Of a DNA stretch of 64,000 nucleotides, positions 45,202-56,545 are shown one piece after another. The stretch's first letter is position 1, and the number at the start of each line of letters is the position of its first letter. The position numbers and the translations under genes are program-made. Origin of the DNA: Salvelinus alpinus (taxonomy: Eukaryota > Chordata > Actinopteri > Salmoniformes > Salmonidae). Location: contig NC_092096.1 of assembly GCF_045679555.1 (NCBI RefSeq), forward strand, positions 15,818,367-15,882,366, in the 5' to 3' direction. The notes below the pieces were generated by a model. It was given only the letters and a program-made list of their open reading frames with translations, was not told the origin of the DNA and made no database searches.

Positions 45202-45470
45202 CTTGTCGTGAAGAATGGAGACGCTGTCCTTTTGGCCCTAGGTTGTTCCCAAAGAGTAGCCACGACTCGGACAATTTCTTCCACGGCTCTCAAAGCGATT
45301 CTGAATTTCTGAAGGCTGACTTGACTTTACTCGCTGATGTCGTAGTGTTCTGTGTGACGCCCTCGCGTGAGCCCACCGAAACCAATCAGAATGCTCTAAC
45401 GGGAACAGGTGGCCAACAGTTGAGGAGCCGGAAGTGTATGCTAACAGGTTTGACGGGACCTGTAGTTCTA
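45202..45470 (-). promoter_or_regulatory. Candidate TATA-less promoter and non-coding first exon
   Basis: In minus-strand order: ACTACAGGTCCC (45467-45456), close to the ZNF143/Staf motif; an ETS site, CCGGAAGTG on plus (45428-45436); an NF-Y CCAAT box, ACCAATCAGA on plus (45381-45390); CpG-containing sequence; then a stretch without ATG ending at a donor-like CAAG/GTACAT (exon end 45202). This is the usual layout of a housekeeping vertebrate promoter with a 5' UTR exon. Human ADIPOR2 lies downstream of WNT5B in the same orientation and has non-coding 5' exons, so adipor2 is a possible owner. No coding exon of it is visible in the window. The start site is not determined. Confidence 0.45.
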
Positions 45471-45554
45471 GGATTTTGTGTAACAGCCTGACACAATACA
45501 ATTTTATTAACAACCGCAAAACATGATCCCAGGAAAATACCTTGACATTACATA

Positions 45555-45925
45555 GGACTTATGACATGTATTTAACTAGGCAGGTCAGTTAAGTACAAAT
45601 TGTTATTAACAATGACAGCCTTCCCCCGGCCAAACCCTAAGTCGGACGACGCTGGGCCAATTGTGTTGTTTAGCAACAAAACGGATGCCTGCGCAACTAT
45701 GGGTCAAAACAGACGGTTTAGATTGTTGACAACATGCATGCTATATTTAGTGTCCAATGTTTATTGAAAACAAACAAATTGGCACAATGAGCACTGGGCC
45801 AATTGTGTGTCCGCCCTATGGGACTCCGAATCACAGCCGGTAGCCTGGAATCAAACCAGGGTCTGTAGTGACACCTCTAGCACTGAGATGCAGTGCCTTA
45901 GACCACTGCCCCGCTCAGGAGCCCA
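45555..45925 (-). mobile_element. tRNA-headed salmonid SINE split by a 160-bp insert
   Basis: Left: tail 'tatttaactaggcaggtcag' and 'cggccaaaccctaagtcgga' to 'gctgggccaattgtgt'. Right: 'actgggccaattgtgtgtcc', 'gggactccgaatcacagccg', 'cctggaatcaaaccagggtc' (box B) and 'ccactgccccgctcaggagc' (box A region). The ctgggccaattgtgt repeat on both sides of the insert is a ~15-bp target duplication. It reads in the minus direction. Confidence 0.88.
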
Positions 45926-46215
45926 AATACATTTGACAACCATTCAATAATTCAGTAGGCTACCACTCAAGATTCAGTCATAAACGGAGGGTTGTAAGGT
46001 TAGGTTCTAATTGTGGGGATAGAGTGGTGATTTTCCCACAGTATGTACATTAGTCTTTTACTCACACACAAAACACAAAGCCTATCATGGATGTGTGGCT
46101 CTAATTGCTTTTGGCTTCCTATCAGATTCTGTAAAAGTATGATAATACATACAAACTCAATGACTAAACATGTTTGACTCTGATCACCCCACTTCTGGCC
46201 CGGGGCATGATGTCA

Positions 46216-46266
<51 letters not shown>

Positions 46267-46480
46267 AGCACGCCATTGAGTCCAGAGGGCATTTATAGCT
46301 TTGTGTGGTTGGGCGTAAGACCTATGATGCAGTAGGACCGGTCAGCCACAGTAGCCTACAGTATGGTTACAAAACTCAGGCAGAGCATGCAGCTAACACC
46401 GTAGACAGAGTATTTAAGCATTTGCTTCATTTAGCATGGTAATGATCCGTGTATGAAGTGTTGTCAATGTGTGCTGTGTT
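45926..46480. other. No gene; one CA run
   Basis: (CA)n at 46217-46264. Otherwise unremarkable. Confidence 0.6.
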
Positions 46481-46550
46481 GTATATCAATTTGTAAGTCG
46501 CTCTGGATAAGAGCGTCTGCTAAATGACTTAAATGTAAATGTATGTAAAT
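46481..46550 (+). mobile_element. V-SINE-like 3' tail
   Basis: 'tcaatttgtaagtcgctctg', 'gataagagcgtctgctaaat' and (ATGTAA)n: 3' end only, 5' truncated. Confidence 0.82.
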
Positions 46551-46634
46551 GTATAGGTCCAAAGGAACATGGAGTTCTGACTGACAATCCGCCAGCTGGA
46601 AAAACAGCACACAGGTAACCCTCCAGTCATTACC

Positions 46635-46730
46635 TGAACACACACACACGCACGCACGCACGCACGCACGCACGCACACACACACAGCTAACCCTCCAGT
46701 CATTACCTGAACACACACACACACAGCTAA
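46635..46730. repeat. Compound (CA)n/(CACG)n with flanking duplication
   Basis: 'ctaaccctccagtcattacc'-type text recurs three times (46615, 46687, 46728), each beside a CA run; the first run contains (GCAC)n. Confidence 0.88.
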
Positions 46731-46959
46731 CCCTCTAGCCATTACCTGTTCAGCCAGTCTGGGAAGCAGGCAGCCAGGAGTCAGGGTTAATGGAGGGTAT
46801 CCAAGCCAGACTGGGGTTGTGATTGGTTGTTTCAGTAACACCTTATTTGGCATCTACAGGTGATCCATTGTTAACAGTTAAGTTTACAGCTTGGATGGCT
46901 CAAAGTAGTGAATAAGTAAACATATGTTGCTTATCAATAAGGTGATCATACTACTTCCT

Positions 46960-47320
46960 GTCAGACCTCAGGATAAGACCCAGGTACAGACAGTTCAAAG
47001 TAACAAAACTTTATTACATAAACAGGGTGCAGGCAAACGACAAGTCAAGGGCAGGCAGAGGTCAGGAATCCAGGGCAGTGTCACATTACATTTACATTTA
47101 CATTTAAGTCATTTAGCAGACGCTCTTATCCAGAGCGACTTACAAATTGGAAAGTTCATACATATTCATCCTGGTCCCCCCGTGGGGAATGAACCCACAA
47201 CCCTGGCGTTGCAAGCGCCATGCTCTACCAACTGAGCCACACGGGACCGAACGGCAGGCTCAGGAACAGGGTCAGGGCAGGCAGAATGGTCAAAACCGGG
47301 AGCAACGTCAACTCACCAAC
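46960..47320. repeat. Dispersed repeat interrupted by a SINE
   Basis: 'aaagtaacaaaactttatta', 'gcaggcaaacgacaagtcaa' and 'ggaatccagggcagtgtcac' to the left of the SINE, and 'ggctcaggaacagggtcagg' with 'aatggtcaaaaccgggagca' to its right, form one repeat split by the insertion. I recognise the sequence as common in salmonids; its class is uncertain. Confidence 0.6.
47087..47250 (-). mobile_element. V-SINE-like element with complete tRNA head
   Basis: Minus strand: TCCCGTGTGGCTCAGTTGGT (box A), GGGTTGTGGGTTCATTCCCC (box B), then the conserved AAGTCGCTCTGGATAAGAGC and an (ATGTAA)n tail. This is the only full-length copy of the family in the window and explains the truncated tails at 2.1, 6.3, 46.5 and 56.5 kb. 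Confidence 0.9.
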
Positions 47321-48735
47321 ATTACGGCCAGGAATGCGACTTTCCCGAAGCGGATCCTCTGTTTGGTCCACCACCCAGGACAATGGATCGGATCCCAGCC
47401 AGCGACCCAAAACAACGGCTCCGTAGAAGGGGCAGACGGAGCGGTCTTCTGGTCAGGCGCCGTAGACGGGCACATCGCGCACCGCTCCCGAGCATACTAC
47501 TCGCCAATGTCCAGTCTCTTGACAACAAGGTAGACGAAATCAGAGCAACGGTATTCTTCCAGAGAGACATCAGAGACTGTAACGTTCTTTGTTTCACGGA
47601 AACATGGCTCACTCGAGAAACGCTATCGGAGTCGGTACAGCCACCTGGTCTCTTCACGCATCGCGCTGACAGAAACAAGCATCTCTCTGGGAAGAAGAAG
47701 GGCGGGGGTGTATGCCTTATGATTAACGAGACGTGGTGTGATCATAACAACATACAGGAACTCAAGTCATTTTGTTCACCTGACTTAGAATTCCTCACAA
47801 TCAAATGCCGGCCGCATTATCTACCAAGAGAATTCTCTTCGATCATAATCACAGTCGTGTATATTCCCCCCCAAGCAGACACATCGACGGCCCTGAAAGA
47901 ACTTAATTTGACTCTATGTAAACTGGAAACCACATATCCTGAGGCTGCATGTATTGTAGCTGGGGATTTTAACAAGGCTAATCTGAAAACAAGGCTCCCT
48001 AAATTCTATCAGCATATCGATTGCACAATCCGGGCTGGCAAAACCCTGGATCATTGCTATTCTAACGTCCGCTACGCATATAAGGCCCTCCCCCGCCCTC
48101 CTTTCGGAAAAGCTGACCACGACTCCATTTTGTTGCTCCCAGCCTATAGACAGAAATTAAAACAGGAAGCACCCGCGCTCAGGTCTGTGCAACGCTGGTC
48201 CGACCAATGGGATTCCACGCTTCAAGATTGCTTCGATCACGTGGATCGTTATGCGGATATGTTCCGCATAACGTCGAACAACAACATTGATGAATACGCT
48301 GATTTGGTGAGCGAGTTTATTAGCAAGTGCATCGGTGATGTTGTACCCACAGCATCTATTAAAACATTTCCTAACCAGAAACCGTGGATTGATGGCAGCA
48401 TTCGCGCAAAACTGAAAGCGCGAAACACTGATTTTAATCAGGGCAAGGTGACCGGAAACATGACCGAATACAAACAGTGTAGCTATTCCCTCCGCAAGGC
48501 AATCAAACAAGCTAAGTGTCAGTATAGAGACAAAGTAGAGTTGCAATTCAACGGCTCAGACACAAGAGGTATGTGGCCGGGTCTACAGTCAATCACGGAC
48601 TACAAAAGAAAAACCAGCCCCGTCGCAGACCACAATGTCTTGCTCCCAGACAGACTAAACAACTTCTTTGCTCGCTTTGAAGTCTGCTAACCATGTGTAT
48701 GTGACAAATAAAATTTGAAAATTTGATGAGAGATG
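47321..48735 (+). mobile_element. Internally deleted non-LTR retrotransposon (LINE)
   Basis: Holds an intact endonuclease coding region and then jumps to the last ~45 bases of the LINE 3' end (ccatgtgtatgtgacaaata plus aaatttga). The whole reverse transcriptase (about 2 kb or more) is absent. CTGCTAA at 48684-48690 is also present just before the terminus in the 40.8 kb copy (cacctgctaaacatg), so the deletion appears to have joined through this 7-base microhomology. Confidence 0.88.
47383..48690 (+). CDS. LINE ORF2 N-terminal part: APE-type endonuclease, no RT
   Basis: An uninterrupted 435-residue frame. A basic N-terminus (RLRRRGRRSGLLVRRRRRA, residues 12-30) is followed by an apurinic-type endonuclease domain with its catalytic signatures in order: ANVQS with Asn42, FTETW with Glu73, VVYIPP (158-163), AGDFN (193-197), LDH (222-224) and ADHDSI (244-249). 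This domain nicks target DNA in LINE retrotransposition. The linker to the reverse transcriptase continues to NNFFARFEVC and then meets a TAA supplied by the 3' tail. Frame integrity over 1.3 kb suggests a fairly young insertion. The true start could lie upstream of Met1. A host protein is unlikely, because the 3' end is LINE sequence. It cannot retrotranspose itself but could be copied in trans. Confidence 0.87.
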   Translation: MDRIPASDPKQRLRRRGRRSGLLVRRRRRAHRAPLPSILLANVQSLDNKVDEIRATVFFQRDIRDCNVLCFTETWLTRETLSESVQPPGLFTHRADRNKHLSGKKKGGGVCLMINETWCDHNNIQELKSFCSPDLEFLTIKCRPHYLPREFSSIIITVVYIPPQADTSTALKELNLTLCKLETTYPEAACIVAGDFNKANLKTRLPKFYQHIDCTIRAGKTLDHCYSNVRYAYKALPRPPFGKADHDSILLLPAYRQKLKQEAPALRSVQRWSDQWDSTLQDCFDHVDRYADMFRITSNNNIDEYADLVSEFISKCIGDVVPTASIKTFPNQKPWIDGSIRAKLKARNTDFNQGKVTGNMTEYKQCSYSLRKAIKQAKCQYRDKVELQFNGSDTRGMWPGLQSITDYKRKTSPVADHNVLLPDRLNNFFARFEVC

Positions 48736-48850
48736 AGAGAGAGAGAGAGCGAGAGAGGACAGATACAGAGACAGAGAGAAAGAGAGACAGAGACAGAGAG
48801 AAAGATAGAGAGATGGAGACAGAGAGAGAGAAAGAGAGAGGGGGGGTAGG

Positions 48851-48891
<41 letters not shown>

Positions 48892-48895
48892 ATTT
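48736..48895. repeat. GA-rich repeat
   Basis: GAGA and GACAGA runs with one GGGGGG. Followed at 48893-48995 by a fragment like the 38.2 kb LINE-like 3' end ('tcacttgctttggaaatgta'). Confidence 0.88.
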
Positions 48896-49079
48896 CTAAT
48901 AGTGTAATAGTGTTTTGTTGTTACATTTGTTAATTCTCACTTTTGTTTATTGTTTATTTCACTTGCTTTGGAAATGTAAACATATTTCTAAAGACGCAGA
49001 AAAAGAATTCCTAGAACAGATTTCTATATCTACAGTTTAACTAAATCTAAAATGGGCAGAGCATAGAAGTCCATTCTAG

Positions 49080-52000
49080 TAATTTGATTTCTATGAGGGC
49101 TAGTGTGGTGCCAGGGGGTGAGGCTATAACAGTGTAGTTTATATGGCCCTATACAGGGGTACAGTAGCTAGTGTGGTGTCAGGGGGTGTGACTATAACAG
49201 TGTAGTATGTATGGCCCTATACAGGGGTACAGTAGCTAGTGTGGTGTCAGGGGGTGTGACTATAACAGTGTAGTATGTATGGCCCTATACAGGGGTACAG
49301 TAACTAGTGTGGTGCCAGGGGGTGAGGCTATAACAGTGTAGTATGTATGGCCCTATACAGGGGTACAGTAGCTAGTGTGGTGTCAAGGGGTGAGGCTATA
49401 ACAGTGTAGTATGTATGGCCCTATACAGGGGTACAGTAGCTAGTGTGATGGTAGGGGGTGTGGCTATAACAGTGTAGTATGTATGGCCCTATACAGGGGT
49501 ACAGTAGCTAGTGTGGTGTCGGGGGGTGTGGCTATAACAGTGTAGTATGTATGGCCCTATACAGGGGTACAGTAGCTAGTGTGGTGTCAGGGGGTGTGGC
49601 TATAACAGTGTAGTATGTATGGCCCTATACAGGGCATAGCTGGTGTGGCAGGGGTGGCTATAACAGTGTAGTATGTATGGCCCTATACAGGGGAACAGTA
49701 AGCTAGTGTGGTGGCAGGGGGTGTGGCTATAACAGTGTAGTATGTATGGCCCTATACAGGGGTACAGTAGCTAGTGTGGTGTCAGGGGGTGAGGCTATAA
49801 CAGTGTAGTATGTATGGCTCTATACAGGGGAACAGTAGCTAGTGTGATGGCAGGGGGTGAGGCTATAACAGTGTAGTATGTATGGCCCTATACAGGGGAA
49901 CAGTAGCTAGTGTGGTGTCAGGGGGTGTGGCTATAACAGTGTATGTATGGCCCTATACAGGGGTACAGTAGCTAGTGTGGTGTCAAGGGGTGAGGCTATA
50001 ACAGTGTAGTATGTATTGCTCTATACAGGGGAACAGTAGCTAGTGTGGTGTCAGGGGGTGAGGCTATAACAGTGTAGTATGTATGGCCCTATACAGGGGT
50101 ACAGTAGCTAGTGTGATGGTAGGGGGTGTGGCTATAACAGTGTAGTATGTATGGCCCTATACAGGGGTACAGTAGCTAGTGTGGTGTCGGGGGGTGTGGC
50201 TATAACAGTGTAGTATGTATGGCCCTATACAGGGGTACAGTAGCTAGTGTGGTGTCAGGGGGTGTGGCTATAACAGTGTAGTATGTATGGCCCTATACAG
50301 GGGAACAGTAGCTAGTGTGGTGGCAGGGGGTGTGGCTATAACAGTGTAGTATGTATGGTTCTATACAGGGGAACAGTAGCTAGTGTGGTGTCAGGGGGTG
50401 AGGATATAACAGTGTAGTATGTATGGCCCTATACAGGGGAACAGTAGCTAGTGTGATGACAGGGGGTGTGGCTATAACAGTGTAGTATGTATGGCCCTAT
50501 ACAGGGGTACAGTAGCTAGTGTGGTGTCAGGGGGTGAGGCTATAACAGTGTAGTATGTATGGCTCTATACAGGGGAACAGTAGCTAGTGTGATGGCAGGG
50601 GGTGAGGCTATAACAGTGTAGTATGTATGGCCCTATACAGGGGAACAGTAGCTAGTGTGGTGTCAGGGGGTGTGGCTATAACAGTGTATGTATGGCCCTA
50701 TACAGGGGTACAGTAGCTAGTGTGGTGTCAAGGGGTGAGGCTATAACAGTGTAGTTTATATGGCCCTATACAGGGGTACAGTAGCTAGTGTGGTGTCAGG
50801 GGGTGTGACTATAACAGTGTAGTATGTATGGCCCTATACAGGGGTACAGTAGCTAGTGTGGTGTCAGGGGGTGTGACTATAACAGTGTAGTATGTATGGC
50901 CCTATACAGGGGTACAGTAGCTAGTGTGGTGTCAAGGGGTGAGGCTATAACAGTGTAGTATGTATGGCCCTATACAGGGGTACAGTAGCTAGTGTGATGG
51001 TAGGGGGTGTGGCTATAACAGTGTAGTATGTATGGCCCTATACAGGGGTACAGTAGCTAGTGTGGTGTCAGGGGGTGTGGCTATAACAGTGTAGTATGTA
51101 TGGCCCTATACAGGGGAACAGTAGCTAGTGTGGTGGCAGGGGGTGTGGCTATAACAGTGTAGTATGTATGGTTCTATACAGGGGAACAGTAGCTAGTGTG
51201 GTGTCAGGGGGTGAGGCTATAACAGTGTAGTATGTATGGCCCTATACAGGGGAACAGTAGCTAGTGTGATGACAGGGGGTGTGGCTATAACAGTGTAGTA
51301 TGTATGGCCCTATACAGGGGTACAGTAGCTAGTGTGGTGTCAGGGGGTGAGGCTATAACAGTGTAGTATGTATGGCTCTATACAGGGGAACAGTAGCTAG
51401 TGTGATGGCAGGGGGTGAGGCTATAACAGTGTAGTATGTATGGCCCTATACAGGGGAACAGTAGCTAGTGTGGTGTCAGGGGGTGTGGCTATAACAGTGT
51501 ATGTATGGCCCTATACAGGGGTACAGTAGCTAGTGTGGTGTCAAGGGGTGAGGCTATAACAGTGTAGTATGTATTGCTCTATACAGGGGAACAGTAGCTA
51601 GTGTGGTGTCAGGGGGTGAGGCTATAACAGTGTAGTATGTATGGCCCTATACAGGGGTACAGTAGCTAGTGTGATGGTAGGGGGTGTGGCTATAACAGTG
51701 TAGTATGTATGGCCCTATACAGGGGTACAGTAGCTAGTGTGGTGTCGGGGGGTGTGGCTATAACAGTGTAGTATGTATGGCCCTATACAGGGGTACAGTA
51801 GCTAGTGTGGTGTCAGGGGGTGTGGCTATAACAGTGTAGTATGTATGGCCCTATACAGGGGAACAGTAGCTAGTGTGGTGGCAGGGGGTGTGGCTATAAC
51901 AGTGTAGTATGTATGGTTCTATACAGGGGAACAGTAGCTAGTGTGGTGTCAGGGGGTGAGGCTATAACAGTGTAGTATGTATGGCCCTATACAGGGGAAC

Positions 52001-54815
52001 AGTAGCTAGTGTGATGACAGGGGGTGTGGCTATAACAGTGTAGTATGTATGGCCCTATACAGGGGTACAGTAGCTAGTGTGGTGTCAGGGGGTGAGGCTA
52101 TAACAGTGTAGTATGTATGGCTCTATACAGGGGAACAGTAGCTAGTGTGATGGCAGGGGGTGAGGCTATAACAGTGTAGTATGTATGGCCCTATACAGGG
52201 GAACAGTAGCTAGTGTGGTGTCAGGGGGTGTGGCTATAACAGTGTATGTATGGCCCTATACAGGGGTACAGTAGCTAGTGTGGTGTCAAGGGGTGAGGCT
52301 ATAACAGTGTAGTTTATATGGCCCTATACAGGGGTACAGTAGCTAGTGTGGTGTCAGGGGGTGTGACTATAACAGTGTAGTATGTATGGCCCTATACAGG
52401 GGTACAGTAGCTAGTGTGGTGTCAGGGGGTGGGACTATAACAGTGTAGTATGTATGGCCCTATACAGGGGTACAGTAGCTAGTGTGATGGTAGGGGGTGT
52501 GGCTATAACAGTGTAGTATGTATGGCCCTATACAGGGGTACAGTAGCTAGTGTGGTGTCAGGGGGTGTGGCTATAACAGTGTATGTATGGCCCTATACAG
52601 GGGTACAGTAGCTAGTGTGGTGTCAAGGGGTGAGGCTATAACAGTGTAGTTTATATGGCCCTATACAGGGGTACAGTAGCTAGTGTGGTGTCAGGGGGTG
52701 TGACTATAACAGTGTAGTATGTATGGCCCTATACAGGGGTACAGTAGCTAGTGTGGTGTCAGGGGGTGGGACTATAACAGTGTAGTATGTATGGCCCTAT
52801 ACAGGGGTACAGTAGCTAGTGTGATGGTAGGGGGTGTGGCTATAACAGTGTAGTATGTATGGCCCTATACAGGGGTACAGTAGCTAGTGTGGTGTCGGGG
52901 GGTGAGGCTATAACAGTGTAGTATGTATGGCCCTATACAGGGGTACAGTAGCTAGTGTGGTGTCAAGGGGTGAGGCTATAACAGTGTAGTATGTATGGCC
53001 CTATACAGGGGTACAGTAACTAGTGTGGTGTCAGGGGGTGAGGCTATAACAGTGTAGTATGTATGGCCCTATACAGGGGTACAGTAGCTAGTGTGGTGTC
53101 AAGGGGTGAGGCTATAACAGTGTAGTATGTATGGCCCTATACAGGGGTACAGTAGCTAGTGTGATGGTAGGGGGTGTGGCTATAACAGTGTAGTATGTAT
53201 GGCCCTATACAGGGGTACAGTAGCTAGTGTGGTGTCGGGGGGTGTGGCTATAACAGTGTAGTATGTATGGCCCTATACAGGGGTACAGTAGCTAGTGTGG
53301 TGTCAGGGGGTGTGGCTATAACAGTGTAGTATGTATGGCCCTATACAGGGGAACAGTAGCTAGTGTGGTGGCAGGGGGTGTGGCTATAACAGTGTAGTAT
53401 GTATGGTTCTATACAGGGGAACAGTAGCTAGTGTGGTGTCAGGGGGTGAGGCTATAACAGTGTAGTATGTATGGCCCTATACAGGGGAACAGTAGCTAGT
53501 GTGATGACAGGGGGTGTGGCTATAACAGTGTAGTATGTATGGCCCTATACAGGGGTACAGTAGCTGGTGTGGTGTCAGGGGGTGAGGCTATAACAGTGTA
53601 GTATGTATGGCTCTATACAGGGGAACAGTAGCTAGTGTGGTGTCGGGGGGTGTGGCTATAACAGTGTAGTATGTATGGCCCTATACAGGGGTACAGTAGC
53701 TAGTGTGGTGTCAGGGGGTGTGGCTATAACAGTGTAGTATGTATGGCCCTATACAGGGGAACAGTAGCTAGTGTGGTGGCAGGGGGTGTGGCTATAACAG
53801 TGTAGTATGTATGGCCCTATACAGGGGAACAGTAGCTAGTGTGATGGCAGGGGGTGTGGCTATAACAGTGTAGTATGTATGGTTCTATACAGGGGAACAG
53901 TAGCTAGTGTGGTGTCAGGGGGTGAGGCTATAACAGTGTAGTATGTATGGCCCTATACAGGGGAACAGTAGCTAGTGTGATGACAGGGGGTGTGGCTATA
54001 ACAGTGTAGTATGTATGGCCCTATACAGGGGTACAGTAGCTAGTGTGGCGTCAGGGGGTGAGGCTATAACAGTGTAGTATGTATGGCTCTATACAGGGGA
54101 ACAGTAGCTAGTGTGATGGCAGGGGGTGTGGCTATAACAGTGTATGTATGGCCCTATACAGGGGTACAGTAGCTAGTGTGGTGTCAAGGGGTGAGGCTAT
54201 AACAGTGTAGTATGTATTGCTCTATACAGGGGAACAGTAGCTAGTGTGATGGCAGGGGGTGTGGCTATAACAGTGTAGTATGTATGGCCCTATACAGGGG
54301 TACAGTAGCTAGTGTGGTGTCAGGGGGTGAGGCTATAACAGTGTAGTATGTATGGCCCTATACAGGGGAACAGTAGCTAGTGTGGTGTCAGGGGGTGTGG
54401 CTATAACAGTGTATGTATGTCTTGCTCTATACAGGGGTACAGTAGCTAGTGTGGTGTCAGGGGGTGTGGCTATAACAGTGTAGTATGTATGGCCCTATAC
54501 AGGGGAACAGTAGCTAGTGTGGTGTCAGGGGGTGTGGCTATAACAGTGTAGTATATATGACTCTATACAGGGGAACAGTAGCTAGTGTGGTGTCAGGGGG
54601 TGTGGCTATAACAGTGTATGTATGTCTTGCTCTCTACAGGGGTACAGTAGCTAGTGTGGTGTCAGGGGGTGTGGCTATAACAGTGTAGTATGTATGGCTC
54701 TATACAGGGGTACAGCAGCTAGTGTGGTGTCAGGGGGTGTGGCTATAACAGTGTAGTATGTATGGCTCTATACAGGGGAACAGTAGCTAGTGTGATGTCA
54801 GGGGGTGTGGCTACT
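49080..54815. repeat. Large 68-bp minisatellite, about 84 copies, with higher-order structure
   Basis: Units carry cagtagctagtgtggtgtca, gggggtgtggctataacagt and gtagtatgtatggccctata plus cagggg(t/a)a. Informative variants (tttatatggccc, gtattgctct, tgtcgggggg, gatgacaggg, loss of gtag in 'gtatgtatgg') recur at fixed offsets. Markers at 50011/51569, 50185/51743, 50455/52013 and 50751/52309 are all 1558 bp apart, and the next set (53233, 53503) is 1490 bp on, one unit shorter. No coding frame persists. Confidence 0.98.
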
Positions 54816-54929
54816 GTGTCATAATAACAGTTGTCTAATCTGTGATTATCAGGATTATCTGAGAGCAGTGTGCTGGTCGTCCTTTACACCGTTCTAGTGT
54901 TCCTAATCTACTGTCACAATCTGACACTA

Positions 54930-56420
54930 CCTCTCCAGAGGAAACGCTAGGCTAGGTCTGACACTACTCCTACAGAGGTGATGCTAGGCTAGGTCTGACA
55001 CTACTCCTACTGAGGAGACGCTAGGCTAGGTCTGACACTACTCCTACAGAGGAGACGCTAGGTTAGGTCTGACACTACTCCTACAGAGGAGACGCTAGTC
55101 TAGGTCTGACACTACTACTCCTACAGAGGAGACGCTAGGCTAGGTCTGACACTACTACTCCTACAGAGGAGACGCTAGGCTAGGTCTGACACTACTCCTA
55201 CAGAGGAGACGCAAGTCTAGGTCTGACACTACTCCTACAGAGGAGACGCTAGGCTAGGTCTGACACTACTCCTACAGAGGAGACGCTAGGCTAGGTCTGA
55301 CACTACTCCTACAGAGGAGACGCTAGGCTAGGTCTGACACTACTCCTACAAAGGAGACGCTAGGCTAGGTCTGACACTACTCCTACAGAGGAGACGCTAG
55401 GCTAGGTCTGACACTACTCCTACAGAGGAGACGCTAGGCTAGGTCTGACACTACTCCTACAGAGGAGACGCGAGGCTAGGTCTGACACTACTCCTACAGA
55501 GGAGACGCTAGGCTAGGTCTGACACTACTCCTACAGAGGAGACGCTAGGCTAGGTCTGACACTACTACTCCTACAGAGGAGACACTAGGCTAGGTCTGAC
55601 CCTACTCCTACAGAGGAGACGCTAGGCTAGGTCTGACACTACTACTCCTACAGAGGAGACGCTAGGCTAGGTCTGACACTACTACTCCTACAGAGGAGAC
55701 GCTAGGCTAGGTCTGACACTACTCCTACAGAGGAGACGCTAGGCTAGGTCTGACACTACTCCTACAGAGGAGACGCTAGGCTAGGTCTGACACTACTCCT
55801 ACAGAGGAGACACTAGGCTAGGTCTGACACTACTACTCCTACAGAGGAGACGCTAGGCTAGGTCTGACACTACTCCTACAGAGGAGATGCTAGGCTAGGT
55901 CTGACACTACTACTCCTACAGAGGAGACGCTAGGCTAGGTCTGACACTACTACTACTACAGAGGAGATGCTAGGCTAGGTCTGACACTACTCCTACAGAG
56001 GAGACGCTAGGCTAGGTCTGACACTACTCCTACAGAGGAGACGCTAGGCTAGGTCTGACACTACTCCTACAGAGGAGACGCTAGGCTAGGTCTGACACTA
56101 CTCCTACAGAGGAGACGCTAGGCTAGGTCTGACACTACTCCTACAGAGGAGATGCTAGACTAGGTCTGACACTACTCCTACAGAGGAGACGCTAGGCTAG
56201 GTCTGACACTACTCCTACAGAGGAGACGCTAGGCTAGGTTAGCCATGATTCCTACAGAGGAGAAAAGAGAGTTGCTAGACTAGGTTAGCCATGACTAATA
56301 CAGAGGAGAGGAGATGCTAGGCTAGGTTAGCCAGGACTCCAACAGAGGAGAAGAGAGAGATGCTAGGCTAGGTTAGCCATGACTAATATAGAGGAGAGGA
56401 GATGCTAGGCTAGGATAGCC
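54930..56420. repeat. 37/40-bp minisatellite with degenerate right edge
   Basis: About 35 copies of aggtctgacactactcctac plus agaggagacgctaggct. A 3-bp longer form (ctactactcc) occurs in about a quarter of units. After 56235 the unit changes to ggttagccatgac with gaggagaagagag, an older edge. It begins about 110 bp after the 68-bp array. Confidence 0.96.
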
Positions 56421-56484
56421 ATGTGCTACAGCATATGCCTGCTGCTGCTGCTATTCTGTCTTTTGTTTACAATAGTTCTAAGCA

Positions 56485-56545
56485 TAATTTTACATTTACA
56501 TTTAAGTCATTTAGCAGACGCTCTTATCCAGAGCGACTTACAAGT
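56485..56545 (-). mobile_element. V-SINE-like 3' tail fragment
   Basis: (ACATTT)n then 'agcagacgctcttatccaga' and 'gcgacttacaagttgg'; 5' truncated. Confidence 0.82.

Noticed and set aside
45243..45491. 82-residue plus-strand frame over the candidate promoter
   Set aside because: Overlaps the CCAAT/ETS cluster, has no homology I recognise, and its ATG context (cctaggttgttcccaa region) does not support initiation.
47087..47250. Functional tRNA gene
   Set aside because: Boxes A and B are present but the cloverleaf is joined to a V-SINE body and (ATGTAA)n tail, so it is a SINE head.
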